A stretch of 64,000 nt of DNA from UBA6544 sp049601975 (GCA_049601975.1 JBMYRC010000005.1:1-64000), one strand, 5' to 3'. Counted from the stretch's first letter, positions 16,989 through 26,907 are shown. Numbers and translations are program-made. The notes: generated by a model not told the origin, from the letters alone.

Positions 16989-18089
16989 ATGGCAACGAAC
17001 GAAACAGATACACAAGAGCTGGGTTACATGAAGTTCTTACATGCCGGTCGTGTTGGAGAACTCTTCCCGATCGCCTTGATCAACGCGCTTTTGAATATTC
17101 TCACCCTGACCCTCTATCGATTTTGGGGTAAAACCCGCGTTCGCTCTTATCTCTGGGGCAGTACCAGCCTTTTGGATGACCGGCTCGAATACACCGGAAC
17201 CGGAGGCGAACTCTTCAAGGGATTTCTCTTCGTCCTATTCGCTATATTCCTACCCGTCGGCATCTTGAATACTGTGGTTGAGTTCAATTTTTCGCCCGAC
17301 GATCCCGTTTCCATTGCCTATAACGGGCTACTGTTTGCGGGCATTTGGTTTTTGGTCGGAATCGCTCTCTATCGTGCACGGCGGTATCGGCTCAGCCGGA
17401 CACGGTGGAGGGGGGTCCGCGCTGGGCAGACTGGTTCAGCCGCGGCATATGGCGGCAAATACCTCGGCTTCTTTATCTTAAATATTCTTACCCTCGGTTG
17501 GACCTATCCGCTGATGCGCATGCGACTAATGCATCAAATGATGAACAATACCTGGTTCGGCGACCGACGTTTCGCGTTCTCCGGTTCGGCCCGCCATCTC
17601 TACGGTCGATTCGCTGTCAGTTGGATTACATTCGTTGGATTATTCGTACTGCTCAGCATCGTCAGCGGAATCATTGGCGTCATAGGGGCGTATGCCGCAC
17701 TAAACAGCATAGACAGCATAGACAGCATTTTTCCATTAGCTGCCACTATTCTTGTAGTCGGATTTCTTGTCCTCCTCCCCATAATTTTTTGTTGGTACAA
17801 AGCAGCAGAAGTTTCGTATTTCGCTAAGTCAACGCGTTTCGAAGGCGCAGCATTCGAATTAGACACGACTTTGGGAAGTCTTTTATGGCTCTTGGTCGGT
17901 AATCTTTTGATTAGTATTTCTACTCTCGGCTTTGGCGCAGCTTTCACTCAGATGCGGACATTTCGTTACGTTTGCAACCGGCTCCACGCCCACGGCATTA
18001 TCGATTTCGATGCCATTATCCAAAGTTCGGACAAGGGCCCCGGTTTCGGCGAAGGCCTGGCGGACGCGTTCGATGTCGGCGCTGTCTGA
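16989..18089 (+). CDS. DUF898 (YjgN-like) integral membrane protein
   Basis: 366-residue polytopic membrane protein of the DUF898 family. The internally duplicated pattern NILTLTLYRFWGKTRVRSYLWGSTSL and NILTLGWTYPLMRMRLMHQMMNNTWFGDRRF is characteristic, with about six hydrophobic segments. A short DNA repeat (AGCATAGAC twice plus AGCAT, about 17705-17727) encodes NSIDSIDSI in an extramembrane loop. The function of the family is unknown. It ends three bases before an M48 metallopeptidase gene, so the two are made together and probably work at the same membrane. Confidence 0.85.
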   Translation: MATNETDTQELGYMKFLHAGRVGELFPIALINALLNILTLTLYRFWGKTRVRSYLWGSTSLLDDRLEYTGTGGELFKGFLFVLFAIFLPVGILNTVVEFNFSPDDPVSIAYNGLLFAGIWFLVGIALYRARRYRLSRTRWRGVRAGQTGSAAAYGGKYLGFFILNILTLGWTYPLMRMRLMHQMMNNTWFGDRRFAFSGSARHLYGRFAVSWITFVGLFVLLSIVSGIIGVIGAYAALNSIDSIDSIFPLAATILVVGFLVLLPIIFCWYKAAEVSYFAKSTRFEGAAFELDTTLGSLLWLLVGNLLISISTLGFGAAFTQMRTFRYVCNRLHAHGIIDFDAIIQSSDKGPGFGEGLADAFDVGAV

Positions 18090-18092
18090 GCG

Positions 18093-19181
18093 ATGAGCGA
18101 CGGCGTTTTCTACGACGGTAAATCAGCCAAACGAAATTCGGTACAGATCAGCATCGTCGGCACCGATTTGGAAGTACGCGACGAAGAAACAAATGTTTTG
18201 GCGCGATGGCCTTTCGTCGACCTGCAGGCGACCATCGAAAGCAGCAAGACAGGGGCTTTGCGTATCATTAACACCACCAGTGAAGACCCCGTCCTCATTG
18301 CCACAAACGCCAAGTTGGTCAGCCGCATACGAGCATTTCTGCCGACGAAACCCCGACAGCATTACCCGCATGGTTTCTCATCTCGACACGTCGCAGCCGT
18401 CTTCGTGGTTACGTTGCTCGTCGGTGCATTAATTTATTTTACACTCCCTAAACTGGTAGAACCCATCGCCACACTGGTCCCGCTCGAGTGGGAACGGTCT
18501 TTGGGTAAACGCGTCCTCGCCTCTATCCCCGGCGCCGAACTATCGTGCCACGGTCACGCCGGTGTGGAGGCACTCTCAAATCTAACCGCGCGCTTAAGCG
18601 CTGTGATGGAGCTTCCCTATCCCGTAAAGGTTTCGGTGGCCGAACTGGAATTCGAGAACGCGTTCGCCGCTCCTGGCGGTTACATCGTTATCGGCAATAG
18701 CCTTCTCATCGAAATGCAAAGTCCAAACGAATTGGCCGGTGTTCTGGCTCATGAAATGGCACATATCGCCGAGCGCCATCCAATGTCCCGCGCCGTTCGC
18801 ACTATGGGGATGTCACTCATCTTCGAAATGTTGATCGGTGGCGATTCAGGGTTAACCGATACATTGGCACAAGGAGCCGGAATTCTGCTGATGTTTTCGC
18901 ATTCCCGGGACGACGAACGCATTGCCGATCACATTTCCTTGGACGCTCTCAAACAAGCGCGAATCCAAACGGACGGCCTCGCTGCGTTCTTTACCCGATT
19001 AGAGAAAAAGTATGCTCATCTGGAAAATGGCTCACTCGGTGCCTTCATGGCCTGGTTACGCACCCATCCAAGTTTCGCCGAGCGCAGACAATCGGCAGCC
19101 ATCACGCCATCCGCTACCGAATTACGAGCAGCCATGTCCGACCCAGAGTGGACCGCGCTTAAATCTATCTGCGACTCATAA
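18093..19181 (+). CDS. M48-family membrane metallopeptidase
   Basis: 362-residue zinc protease. An N-terminal soluble part of about 95 residues is followed by one transmembrane helix (about 100-118) and the catalytic domain with HEMAH at 220-224 (HExxH), flanked by AGVLAHEMAHIAERHP. The third zinc ligand is probably the Glu in RDDERIADH. The layout resembles HtpX/BepA-type quality-control proteases, but the N-terminal region is distinct. Start ATG lies three bases after the DUF898 stop, implying translational coupling. Confidence 0.9.
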   Translation: MSDGVFYDGKSAKRNSVQISIVGTDLEVRDEETNVLARWPFVDLQATIESSKTGALRIINTTSEDPVLIATNAKLVSRIRAFLPTKPRQHYPHGFSSRHVAAVFVVTLLVGALIYFTLPKLVEPIATLVPLEWERSLGKRVLASIPGAELSCHGHAGVEALSNLTARLSAVMELPYPVKVSVAELEFENAFAAPGGYIVIGNSLLIEMQSPNELAGVLAHEMAHIAERHPMSRAVRTMGMSLIFEMLIGGDSGLTDTLAQGAGILLMFSHSRDDERIADHISLDALKQARIQTDGLAAFFTRLEKKYAHLENGSLGAFMAWLRTHPSFAERRQSAAITPSATELRAAMSDPEWTALKSICDS

Positions 19182-19237
19182 AGCAGACAGTCGTACTTTG
19201 ATCGTTCTAATAGATTTCTCTCCACGTCTCGTAAGGG

Positions 19238-20416
19238 TCATGACGCCAAAGTGATCTTTCGCGCTGCGAAATCGTCGATCTGTTCGCTGGTGTAACCAAG
19301 GTCACTCAAAACTTCACGACTATGTTCACCAACACCCGGAGATGTCGCTTTGTCGCCGCGCGCATCGAACGGCTTCAGACCAGGTACATTCGGCACCGGG
19401 ACCCGGCCAACACCTGCATGATCGAGCCAGGATACCAATCCGGTTTCTTGCACCTGGGGATGGTCCAGGAATTCAACATAATTATTCACCCGCTCGTGTA
19501 GGATCCGCGCTTCGGTTAGTTTTTCAGAGAGCGCCTTGCAGCCTTGAAGCTTAAAGGCATCGCGAATCAACGGCATGATTTCCGCTTCGTGTTCGACCCG
19601 TTGCGCATTCGTCGCGTATTGCGAATCCGCACCGATCAGCGGTAGGCCCAGCAATTCACACAGCTTGGGAAACTCGTCGTCTTTATACATCAGGATGGTG
19701 ATATAGCCGTCTTTCGCTTCAAACACGCCCGCCGGCACCCTTCCAACGACATAGGCACCCTGTTCCAGGTTGACCATCATCATGCGTATCGCACCCAAAC
19801 AAGCCGCACCCTGCATCAAGTTGGTCTCTATCAGGCAACCCTTCTCCTCATCGCGGCGCGCATACAGCGCCGTCGTCAGGGCTTGAAATCCATAAAGCGC
19901 GGTCGCCATATCGCAAATAACGACGCCGATGCGATGAGGAATACCGTCCTCCCCCTGGTTGACCGACATCAAGCCACAAAAGGCCTGCAATACCGGATCC
20001 ATCGCCGGACGTTCGCGCAGTGGCCCGCCGTTCCCGAAACCGGAGATCGAAAGATAAATCGCCTTCGGACTTATCTTTGATACCTCTTCATAAGAGAAAC
20101 CGAGGCGATTGGTCACACCTGGTCGGAAATTCTCGATGAACACATCCGCGTCTTCCAGGAGCTTACGGACCGCGTCTTTCCCCTCCTCGCTCTTTAAGTT
20201 TAGGGCTACGCTCCGCTTACCTAAATTCGTGACAACGGAAAAAGCCGAGTGGTTATCGTAGTCGCGGCTGATGAATCGCCCCCACTCTCCCTCAAGAGGC
20301 TCGACCTTAACGACGTCCGCGCCGTATTGCGCCATTAACATTCCGGCATAGGGCCCGGAGACCCCTTGGCTGATATCCACGACCTTCAGACCGGCGAAGG
20401 GTGCATTGTATCCCAT
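19238..20416 (-). CDS. CaiB/BaiF family CoA-transferase
   Basis: 392-residue family III CoA-transferase. The N-terminal FAGLKVVDISQGVSGPYAGMLMAQYGADVVKVEP, NLGKRSVALNLKSEEGKDAV and DVFIENFRPGV segments are typical. It activates a carboxylic acid as its CoA thioester. It is divergent from two acyl-CoA dehydrogenase genes across a gap of about 117 bases, which suggests that its product is oxidised by them. It differs clearly in sequence from the CaiB gene at 5.2 kb, so the two are paralogues with separate roles. Confidence 0.9.
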   Translation of the reverse strand: MGYNAPFAGLKVVDISQGVSGPYAGMLMAQYGADVVKVEPLEGEWGRFISRDYDNHSAFSVVTNLGKRSVALNLKSEEGKDAVRKLLEDADVFIENFRPGVTNRLGFSYEEVSKISPKAIYLSISGFGNGGPLRERPAMDPVLQAFCGLMSVNQGEDGIPHRIGVVICDMATALYGFQALTTALYARRDEEKGCLIETNLMQGAACLGAIRMMMVNLEQGAYVVGRVPAGVFEAKDGYITILMYKDDEFPKLCELLGLPLIGADSQYATNAQRVEHEAEIMPLIRDAFKLQGCKALSEKLTEARILHERVNNYVEFLDHPQVQETGLVSWLDHAGVGRVPVPNVPGLKPFDARGDKATSPGVGEHSREVLSDLGYTSEQIDDFAARKITLAS

Positions 20417-20533
20417 GATTTCACCCCGTTCACGGTGGCTTCGGGCTTTTCCCGCCGCATCAATATGCTATATGCCTCTACCAGACTTGAAGGCAATCAA
20501 GAGCCCCCATTTCGCCGAGCCAAAGGTACCCCG

Positions 20534-21730
20534 ATGGATCTGCAATTTTCCGCCGAACATACCGCGTTCCAGAGCGAGGTTCGTACCTTCATTGAAGGAA
20601 ACTTGCCGCTCGATATCCAAGAAAAAGGCCGCCGAGGTCTCAAGATAGAGAAGGAAGATGTTCGGCGATGGCATAAGATTCTATTCGAAAAGGGCTGGGC
20701 CGCGCCGAATTGGCCAAAAGAGCATGGCGGCTGCGAATGGGATGCCGTTCGGCGCTACATATTCGGAGAGGAATTGGCACGTTGCCATGCCCCCGCGTTG
20801 AGCCCCTTTGGCCTCACAATGGTCGGTCCCGTCATCTATACCTTCGGGACAGACGCACAGAAAAAACGCTATTTGCCGAAAATCCTCTCGGGCGAGGAAT
20901 TCTGGTGCCAAGGCTACTCCGAGCCCGGTGCCGGTTCGGACCTGGCTTCCCTGCAGACCAAGGCGGTACCGAACGGCGATCATTACATCGTCAATGGTCA
21001 AAAGACCTGGACCACTTATGCCCAATGGGCCGATCAGATATTCTGTCTCGTGCGGACATCGAGCGAAGGAAAACGCCAAGAAGGCATCTCCTTCTTACTA
21101 ATCGACATGAATACTCCAGGTATCGAGGTCCAGCCGATTGTTACCATTGACGGTGGCCGGGAGATCAACAGCACTTTTCTCTCCGACGTCCGCGTACCAT
21201 TGGAGAACCGGGTTGGCGAAGAGAACAAGGGTTGGACCTATGCCAAATTCTTACTCGGGAACGAGCGATCGAGCATCGCGCGGGTCGGATATTCCAAGGC
21301 CCGGTTACGGCGGCTAAAGCAAATTGCGGCCGAAGAACAATCTGGTGGGCGCCCGATGATCCAGGACGCCGATTTCCGACGCGCCATCGCCGATGTTGAG
21401 ATAAAGCTCAAAACCCTCGAGTATACCGAGCTCCGATATCTCATGGCGGAGACCCAGGGTGATGGCCCGGGAGCAGAGGTCAGCTTGCTGAAAATTCGAG
21501 GTACTGAAATACAGCAGGACCTCACGGAACTCTCGATGCAGGCCATGGGCATGTACGCCCATCCCTATGTCCCCGAATCCATGGAATATGGTTGGAACGA
21601 AGACCCCATCGGCCCGGAGATCGCGCCAAGTCTATCGCCCGCCTATTTCAATGTCCGCAAGACATCGATTTACGGCGGGACCAATGAGATACAAAAGAAC
21701 ATAATGGCCAAAATGGTTTTGGGTCTTTGA
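20534..21730 (+). CDS. Acyl-CoA dehydrogenase (larger subunit type)
   Basis: 398-residue FAD-dependent acyl-CoA dehydrogenase. Recognisable are the N-terminal helices (MDLQFSAEHTAFQSEVRTFI), WCQGYSEPGAGSDLASLQTKA (substrate/FAD region) and the C-terminal IYGGTNEIQKNIMAK. The start MDLQFS is chosen because the family begins here; an in-frame extension overlaps the divergent gene. With the following gene it forms a large/small pair of the kind that makes heteromeric dehydrogenases in steroid and aromatic acyl-CoA breakdown. Confidence 0.92.
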   Translation: MDLQFSAEHTAFQSEVRTFIEGNLPLDIQEKGRRGLKIEKEDVRRWHKILFEKGWAAPNWPKEHGGCEWDAVRRYIFGEELARCHAPALSPFGLTMVGPVIYTFGTDAQKKRYLPKILSGEEFWCQGYSEPGAGSDLASLQTKAVPNGDHYIVNGQKTWTTYAQWADQIFCLVRTSSEGKRQEGISFLLIDMNTPGIEVQPIVTIDGGREINSTFLSDVRVPLENRVGEENKGWTYAKFLLGNERSSIARVGYSKARLRRLKQIAAEEQSGGRPMIQDADFRRAIADVEIKLKTLEYTELRYLMAETQGDGPGAEVSLLKIRGTEIQQDLTELSMQAMGMYAHPYVPESMEYGWNEDPIGPEIAPSLSPAYFNVRKTSIYGGTNEIQKNIMAKMVLGL

Positions 21731-21774
21731 GCCGGAGCCGAACGAACGTAACTGCCTGACACAGGGTTAGAAAA

Positions 21775-22908
21775 ATGGACTTTTCGCTTACCGAAGAACA
21801 ACAGCTACTCAAGGACAGCGTCGATCGATTTGTCCGTGAAAACTACGAATTCGAATCGCGGCGTAAAATTGCCAACTCGAATGACGGGTACAGCGAAGAC
21901 AACTGGAAACAGATGGCCGAACTCGGCTGGCTTGCAGTTGCGTTACCGGAGGAATTTGGCGGTATTGGCGGCGGCAGCACGGAGACCATGGTCATCATGG
22001 AAGGCTTCGGGCGCGGCCTCGTGCTGGAACCCTTCTTCGCGACGGTTGTACTCGGCGCGAACCTGATCATCCAGGGCGGTAGCGATGCACAAAAAGAAGA
22101 GCTGCTACCGAAACTCGCCGAAGGTGACTTGAGGCTGGCTTTCGCCTATGCCGAACGCCAAGCGCGGTTCGATCTGCACGATGTGGAAACCAAAGCCGAG
22201 AAATCCGGCGACGGCTACACCATCACCGGTGCCAAGGGCGTCGTATTCGGGGCGGCGGCGGCCGACAAGATCATTGTCGCGGCCAGAACGTCCGGCGATA
22301 GCCGAGATACCAATGGCATCACTCTTTTCCTCCTGGATTCCGGCGCGGCAGGCGTCTCTCGGCGCGATTACACCACGAACGATGCCCTACGGGCGTCCGA
22401 GATCGAGTTCGCCGGAGTCCAAGTCGGCGCCGACGCTGTCATCGGCAAAGTTGATGACGGTCATGCGATTATCGAACGGGTGGCGGAGTTCGCCATCGCA
22501 GCACTTTGCGCCGAGGCAGTCGGCTGCATGGATGTCCTCAAGGAAGAGACCAATGAGTATATCAAGACCCGCGAGCAATTCGGCCAGCCAATCGGCAAGT
22601 TCCAAGTGCTGCAGCACCGGATGGTCGACATTCTGATCAATTGCGAGGAAGCCCGCTCCATGGCCTATGTCGCCACCGCCATGATGGACAGTGATGACGT
22701 AGAAGAGCGCGCAAGGTCAATTGCCGCCGCGAAGGCGCAAATCGGCAAAAGCGCTCGGTTTGTCGGCCAGAACTCGATCCAGATGCATGGCGGTATGGGT
22801 ATGACTGACGAGTTGAAGGTTGGTCACTATTTCAAACGCCTGACAATGATCGACCTGACCTTCGGCGACAAGGATCACCACACGAAACGCTTTGCCACGA
22901 TGACCTAG
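21775..22908 (+). CDS. Acyl-CoA dehydrogenase (smaller subunit type)
   Basis: 377-residue acyl-CoA dehydrogenase, 44 bases downstream of the first one and probably its partner. MDFSLTEEQQLLKDSVDRFVREN starts the N-terminal helical domain; ALPEEFGGIGGG and the C-terminal QMHGGMGMTDELKVGHYFKRL are family signatures. The middle beta domain is less conserved, as in the small subunits of heterodimeric FadE-type enzymes. The joint substrate probably comes from the divergent CaiB-type transferase; its identity is unknown. Confidence 0.92.
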   Translation: MDFSLTEEQQLLKDSVDRFVRENYEFESRRKIANSNDGYSEDNWKQMAELGWLAVALPEEFGGIGGGSTETMVIMEGFGRGLVLEPFFATVVLGANLIIQGGSDAQKEELLPKLAEGDLRLAFAYAERQARFDLHDVETKAEKSGDGYTITGAKGVVFGAAAADKIIVAARTSGDSRDTNGITLFLLDSGAAGVSRRDYTTNDALRASEIEFAGVQVGADAVIGKVDDGHAIIERVAEFAIAALCAEAVGCMDVLKEETNEYIKTREQFGQPIGKFQVLQHRMVDILINCEEARSMAYVATAMMDSDDVEERARSIAAAKAQIGKSARFVGQNSIQMHGGMGMTDELKVGHYFKRLTMIDLTFGDKDHHTKRFATMT

Positions 22909-23038
22909 GCGTCGGCTGCGATTAGCGGTCGGTCATCACGGGAAATTGGGCACCAGCCGAGATAACCAATTACCCTCGACCGTATTCGGGTCCTTCGGCG
23001 TTCTCAGAGACACCCATGTGTCTGCGGTAAAGAGACAA

Positions 23039-25348
23039 TTAGCGGTCGGCGAACAATTCCACCACGGCCATCGGCGTCATGGGAGTTGCACCCACTCGAA
23101 CTCCAAAGGGAGAGAGTGCATCTTCGATGGCTGAGATAATGCACGCCGCCGCTGGAACAGTGCCGCTCTCTCCGGTTCCCTTAACGCCAAGGGGATTCAG
23201 CGGTGTCGGTGATTCCATGTGGAAGATCTCGATGCGCGGTATTTCCGGCGCCGTCGGCAGAAGATATTCTCCATAATTCGCGGTGAGCGGCTGTCCGTCG
23301 GGGTCATAGACCATGCGTTCCATCAGCGCATTGCCGATCCCATGCGCGACACCGCCAATTATTTGACCTTCCACTAAGGTCGGATTGATCATGTGACCAC
23401 AATCATGAACAACCACATAACGCACGATCTCCATGGCTCCGGTTTCGGGGTCGACCAGAACTTCGCAGGCATGGCTGCCGTTGCAGTAGGAAATGCTATC
23501 GACTTCGAAATTGATCCGTGACTCTAATCCTGGCGGCAAGCCACCGGGAATTGCGTAACCCGGCTGACCCGCAAGCGCCGTCGCGATATTACCGATCGGA
23601 ATTGATCGATCCGATCCCTTTATCCGCACGTCACCGGCAACGATCTCCAAATCGCCGACAGCGGCTTCCAGCATATGCGACGCGGCCTTTAGTACCTTCA
23701 CACGCACTTCCTGCGCGGCTACGGAAACGGACGATCCGGCCGTAACCGCTTGACGGCTCGCAAAGGCGCCGAGCCCGTAGGGTACAACTGCCGTATCTCC
23801 CATCGATACTTTCACATCCGAAAGCGCCACGCCGATTTCCCCCGCCGCGATTTGCACCAGCGCCGTCTCGACGCCCTGCCCCTGAGAGGTCGCACCAGTC
23901 TCGACCGTCACCACGCCAGAGGGGCCTATGCGCACTACAGCTGATTCGAATGGTCCCCGCCCCGTCCCTTCAACATAATTCGCAAGCCCAAACCCTAGAT
24001 ACTTCCCTTCCGTGCGGGCCGCTTCACGCCGAGCCTCAAACCCCTCATATGAGGATTTTTCCAACACCATTGCTTGGGCGCCCGGATAATCCCCGCTGTC
24101 ATAGGTCATCGCCTTGCCGTCTCGGGTGACCACCGGTGTCGCATAAGGCATCTCATCGGCGGCGATAAAATTGCGCCGCCGCACTTCCGCGCGATCCAAC
24201 TTGAGCTCGCCGGCAACCCGGTCCAGCAGGCGTTCCATGACAAACGTGCCTTGCGGTCGACCGGCCCCCCGCGTCGGGGTCGCCGGGATTAGGTTGGTCA
24301 GTGCCATTCGTACCTTGAGGTCATAGTTCGGCAGCTTGTACGGCCCCAAGAGATTACTTGCTGAATTCTGTGCCAGCGCCAAACCATAGGGCGTATAGGC
24401 GCCATGATCGTGCACCAAGTCTCCCCGAATACCGATCAAGCAGCCTTTCTCATCGACCGCGACTTCAACATTCCAAAACTGGTCGCGTTCCTGAGTGGTC
24501 GCCGTGAAATGCTCGCGGCGATCTTCTATCCACTTTACCGGTCGCCCCAACAATTTTGACGCCAAAGGTACGGAGACTTCTTCCGAATAAAAAACGAACT
24601 TTGGCCCGAATCCACCTCCGACATCGGGCGGTACCACTCGGACATCTGCCTCCGCCATGCCAAGGCATCGGGTCAATATCATCTGCGCCCGGTGCGGCAT
24701 TTGCGTTGCATTCCAGACAGTGAGATGCCTGCGCGACGGATCGTAATCGGCAACAAGCGCCCGGCACTCCATGGCATGGCCGCCACCTTTGTGGATTTGG
24801 ATCTCTTCCTTGAAAACATGTGGTGCCGCCACAAACGCCGCATCGGAGTCGCCGTATGTCACGTCAAAAGCAGCCACCAAATTGTCTGCGACGTCGGTGC
24901 GTACTTGTGGTGCACCCATCGCCAAGGCGTCCCGCGGATCGACACAAGCCGGAAGCGGATCGTAATCGACCCAAACGATGCCGGCGGCATCTTCGGCCAC
25001 CTGCTTGCTCTCCGCGATTAACAGTGCGACAGGGTCACCCACATGGCACACTTCGTTCTTCGCCAATACATAAGGGTCGATACGGTGACGGATGGCCGGT
25101 GCCGGCATTTCGACCGGCATGCGCTCACCGGTTAAATGCGGCAACAGGTCGGCGAGCGTGTAGATCGCCACAACGCCGTCCATACTCAGCGCTTTCGCCG
25201 TATCAATCCCGGTGATCCGTGCGTGCGCCAAAGGGCTGCGCACGAAATGGGCGTGCAGCATGCCGGGCAACTGAATGTCATCCGCAAACCGACCGTCACC
25301 CCGCAATAGTGCCGGGTCTTCTTTCCGTTTAATTCGTTGACCGAACAT
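23039..25348 (-). CDS. Molybdopterin-binding subunit, xanthine dehydrogenase/CoxL family
   Basis: 769-residue large subunit of a molybdenum hydroxylase. Features include MFGQRIKRKEDPALLRGDGRF, VPPDVGGGFGPKF, the PTRGAGRPQGTFVMERLLD segment and GVKGTGESGTVPAA with the catalytic Glu. The active-site loop is of the RGAGR type, not the AYRCSFR of true form-I CO dehydrogenase, so it is more likely to hydroxylate an aromatic or N-heterocyclic substrate. The usual FAD and 2Fe-2S subunits are not adjacent. It is the last gene of a five-gene minus-strand operon. Confidence 0.9.
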   Translation of the reverse strand: MFGQRIKRKEDPALLRGDGRFADDIQLPGMLHAHFVRSPLAHARITGIDTAKALSMDGVVAIYTLADLLPHLTGERMPVEMPAPAIRHRIDPYVLAKNEVCHVGDPVALLIAESKQVAEDAAGIVWVDYDPLPACVDPRDALAMGAPQVRTDVADNLVAAFDVTYGDSDAAFVAAPHVFKEEIQIHKGGGHAMECRALVADYDPSRRHLTVWNATQMPHRAQMILTRCLGMAEADVRVVPPDVGGGFGPKFVFYSEEVSVPLASKLLGRPVKWIEDRREHFTATTQERDQFWNVEVAVDEKGCLIGIRGDLVHDHGAYTPYGLALAQNSASNLLGPYKLPNYDLKVRMALTNLIPATPTRGAGRPQGTFVMERLLDRVAGELKLDRAEVRRRNFIAADEMPYATPVVTRDGKAMTYDSGDYPGAQAMVLEKSSYEGFEARREAARTEGKYLGFGLANYVEGTGRGPFESAVVRIGPSGVVTVETGATSQGQGVETALVQIAAGEIGVALSDVKVSMGDTAVVPYGLGAFASRQAVTAGSSVSVAAQEVRVKVLKAASHMLEAAVGDLEIVAGDVRIKGSDRSIPIGNIATALAGQPGYAIPGGLPPGLESRINFEVDSISYCNGSHACEVLVDPETGAMEIVRYVVVHDCGHMINPTLVEGQIIGGVAHGIGNALMERMVYDPDGQPLTANYGEYLLPTAPEIPRIEIFHMESPTPLNPLGVKGTGESGTVPAAACIISAIEDALSPFGVRVGATPMTPMAVVELFADR

Positions 25349-25356
25349 TCAAACGA

Positions 25357-25842
25357 TCAGGGTGCCCGTTTCAGGCATTCAATGAAGATGTCCAATGCTT
25401 CGTCGGTGAAAGCCCACATATTGGCTTCACGATCCGCCGACGCGGTCTCCAAGGTCCGGACGTCGCACACCGGTCCGTCCACCGCGACACAAGTGTGCCC
25501 CGCATCATCGCCATAGCTGTTGCCGGTCGGCCCGGAAGCCCCGGTCTCGGCCAAGCCCCAAGTCGCGCTCAACCTCTCCCGCATGCTCTTCGCCAGCAGG
25601 CTCGCATAGGGCTCGCTGGATGACCGCACGCCGGGGTGATCTTTAAAGTCGATCTCCGTGAGACGTTTGCGCGCCCGGTGCGTATAAATGACACCACCGC
25701 CCATGAAATATTTGGACGCCCCCGGCACCGCGAGCAACGAGGCCGAGACCAATCCGCCCGCCGAACTCTCGCCGACAGCCACCGTCTCACTACGCGCCAC
25801 TAATAATTTCGCGATTTCCGCCGTCTTGGTGGTTAGCTCCAT
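25357..25842 (-). CDS. CinA C-terminal domain protein (NMN amidase-like)
   Basis: 161-residue stand-alone CinA C-terminal domain. The family hydrolyses nicotinamide mononucleotide to nicotinate mononucleotide (PncC activity). Seen are VAVGESSAGGLVSASLLAVPGAS with the likely nucleophile Ser, GGVIYTHRARKRL and the GASGPTGN loop. The typical S-T/C-G-G motif reads S-A-G-G here. GGAGGA precedes the chosen Met (MELTTKT). It is eight bases upstream of the CoxL-like gene, an unusual partner, so it may have a specialised amide-hydrolysing role. Confidence 0.82.
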   Translation of the reverse strand: MELTTKTAEIAKLLVARSETVAVGESSAGGLVSASLLAVPGASKYFMGGGVIYTHRARKRLTEIDFKDHPGVRSSSEPYASLLAKSMRERLSATWGLAETGASGPTGNSYGDDAGHTCVAVDGPVCDVRTLETASADREANMWAFTDEALDIFIECLKRAP

Positions 25843-25904
25843 CTCTTCCTCCAATCTCATATGCCGTATTGGATATAGGTCATTGCCAATATCCGGTTAG
25901 AAGC

Positions 25905-26897
25905 TCAGCTCCGCGCTGTTTGCAGTGTGGTTTCCGCAAACAGGTCTTCCGGTTTGAGACCGGGTTCAGTCAGGCTTTGTTCCACCGAATATCGAATGAC
26001 CGCCTCGATCGCCGTCCGATTATCCTCGACCCCGTATGACCATACATCCGGCCCCATGAGTGCCCGCGTCTCTTCCAGCTCTGCGGTGACCCACGGGAGC
26101 GATACCTTCAATGCGCCCTGAGCTTCCAAATCCGTAAATGCCAAGTCCTTTGAGTGCCGGAATGCCTTATAGAGATTTGCCGGTAGCCATGGATACTTGG
26201 CTGCGAGTGATTTTTTCACACCCAATATATGCATGATTGGGAAAATGCCGGAGCGGCGAAAGTAATCCTGTTCCGCCGCGCGGAAATTAGGCCAGAGACG
26301 GCCTACATTTGCGGCACCTCGCTGCAAACACGACGGGACCGGAGGACAGATCACTGCGTCGAGTTCACCCGATTCCAACATACCCGAGAGCGTCTGATCG
26401 GGACCGATACGTTGACAGTCAAATTTGTCAGGCAAATTGATCGGCGTGCGCTCTTCGCGACCGGTTTCTTCAAGGCCGCCGGTTCGCCAGGAAACCTCCC
26501 AGGGCTCAATGCCGAATTCGTCTTTCAGAATACCGCGCTGCCATACCGCCGCGGTCATCTGGTATTCCGGCACACCGATAATCTTGCCTTTCAGATCAAC
26601 AGCGGTCTCGATGCCGCGATCTGTCCGGATATAGAACCCGGAATGTCGGAAGACGCGAGAGAGGAAAACGGGGATACCGAGATACTGCGCGTCGCCTCGT
26701 TGTGTCTGCAACATATGGGTCGAGAAAGAGAGTTCTGTCACATCGAATTCCGCGTAGCGGACAGCGCGAAAGAACAGCTCTTCGGGCAGCATATTTAGAT
26801 AGGTGACATCACACCCATCCACTTTGACCCTGCCGTCCTTCACAGCACGGGTCCGGTCGTAGTCATTCGTCGCGATGCTGATTTTCAAATCACCCAT
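25905..26897 (-). CDS. 4,5-dihydroxyphthalate decarboxylase-like protein
   Basis: 330-residue protein without a signal peptide, with the two-lobed fold of periplasmic binding proteins. The sequence ISIATNDYDRTRAVKDGRVKV...LPEELFFRAVRYAEFDVTELS...GIPVFLSRVFRHSGFYIRTDRGI and IFPIMHILGVKK closely recalls Pht5-type 4,5-dihydroxyphthalate decarboxylase. The family also includes many uncharacterised homologues, so the substrate is open. AGGAGATAGG lies upstream of ATG, ten bases after the PrpD-type gene. Being cytoplasmic and between catabolic enzymes, an enzyme is more likely than a transport protein. Confidence 0.8.
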   Translation of the reverse strand: MGDLKISIATNDYDRTRAVKDGRVKVDGCDVTYLNMLPEELFFRAVRYAEFDVTELSFSTHMLQTQRGDAQYLGIPVFLSRVFRHSGFYIRTDRGIETAVDLKGKIIGVPEYQMTAAVWQRGILKDEFGIEPWEVSWRTGGLEETGREERTPINLPDKFDCQRIGPDQTLSGMLESGELDAVICPPVPSCLQRGAANVGRLWPNFRAAEQDYFRRSGIFPIMHILGVKKSLAAKYPWLPANLYKAFRHSKDLAFTDLEAQGALKVSLPWVTAELEETRALMGPDVWSYGVEDNRTAIEAVIRYSVEQSLTEPGLKPEDLFAETTLQTARS

Positions 26898-26907
26898 GGC
26901 CTATCTC

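Noticed and set aside
22920..23050. Twelve-base direct repeat ATTAGCGGTCGG near 22921 and 23039
   Set aside because: Short, only two copies, with no element between that could be mobile; likely chance or a trace of a small duplication.
23039..25348. Aerobic CO dehydrogenase
   Set aside because: The active-site loop lacks the AYRCSFR signature and coxM/coxS are not adjacent.
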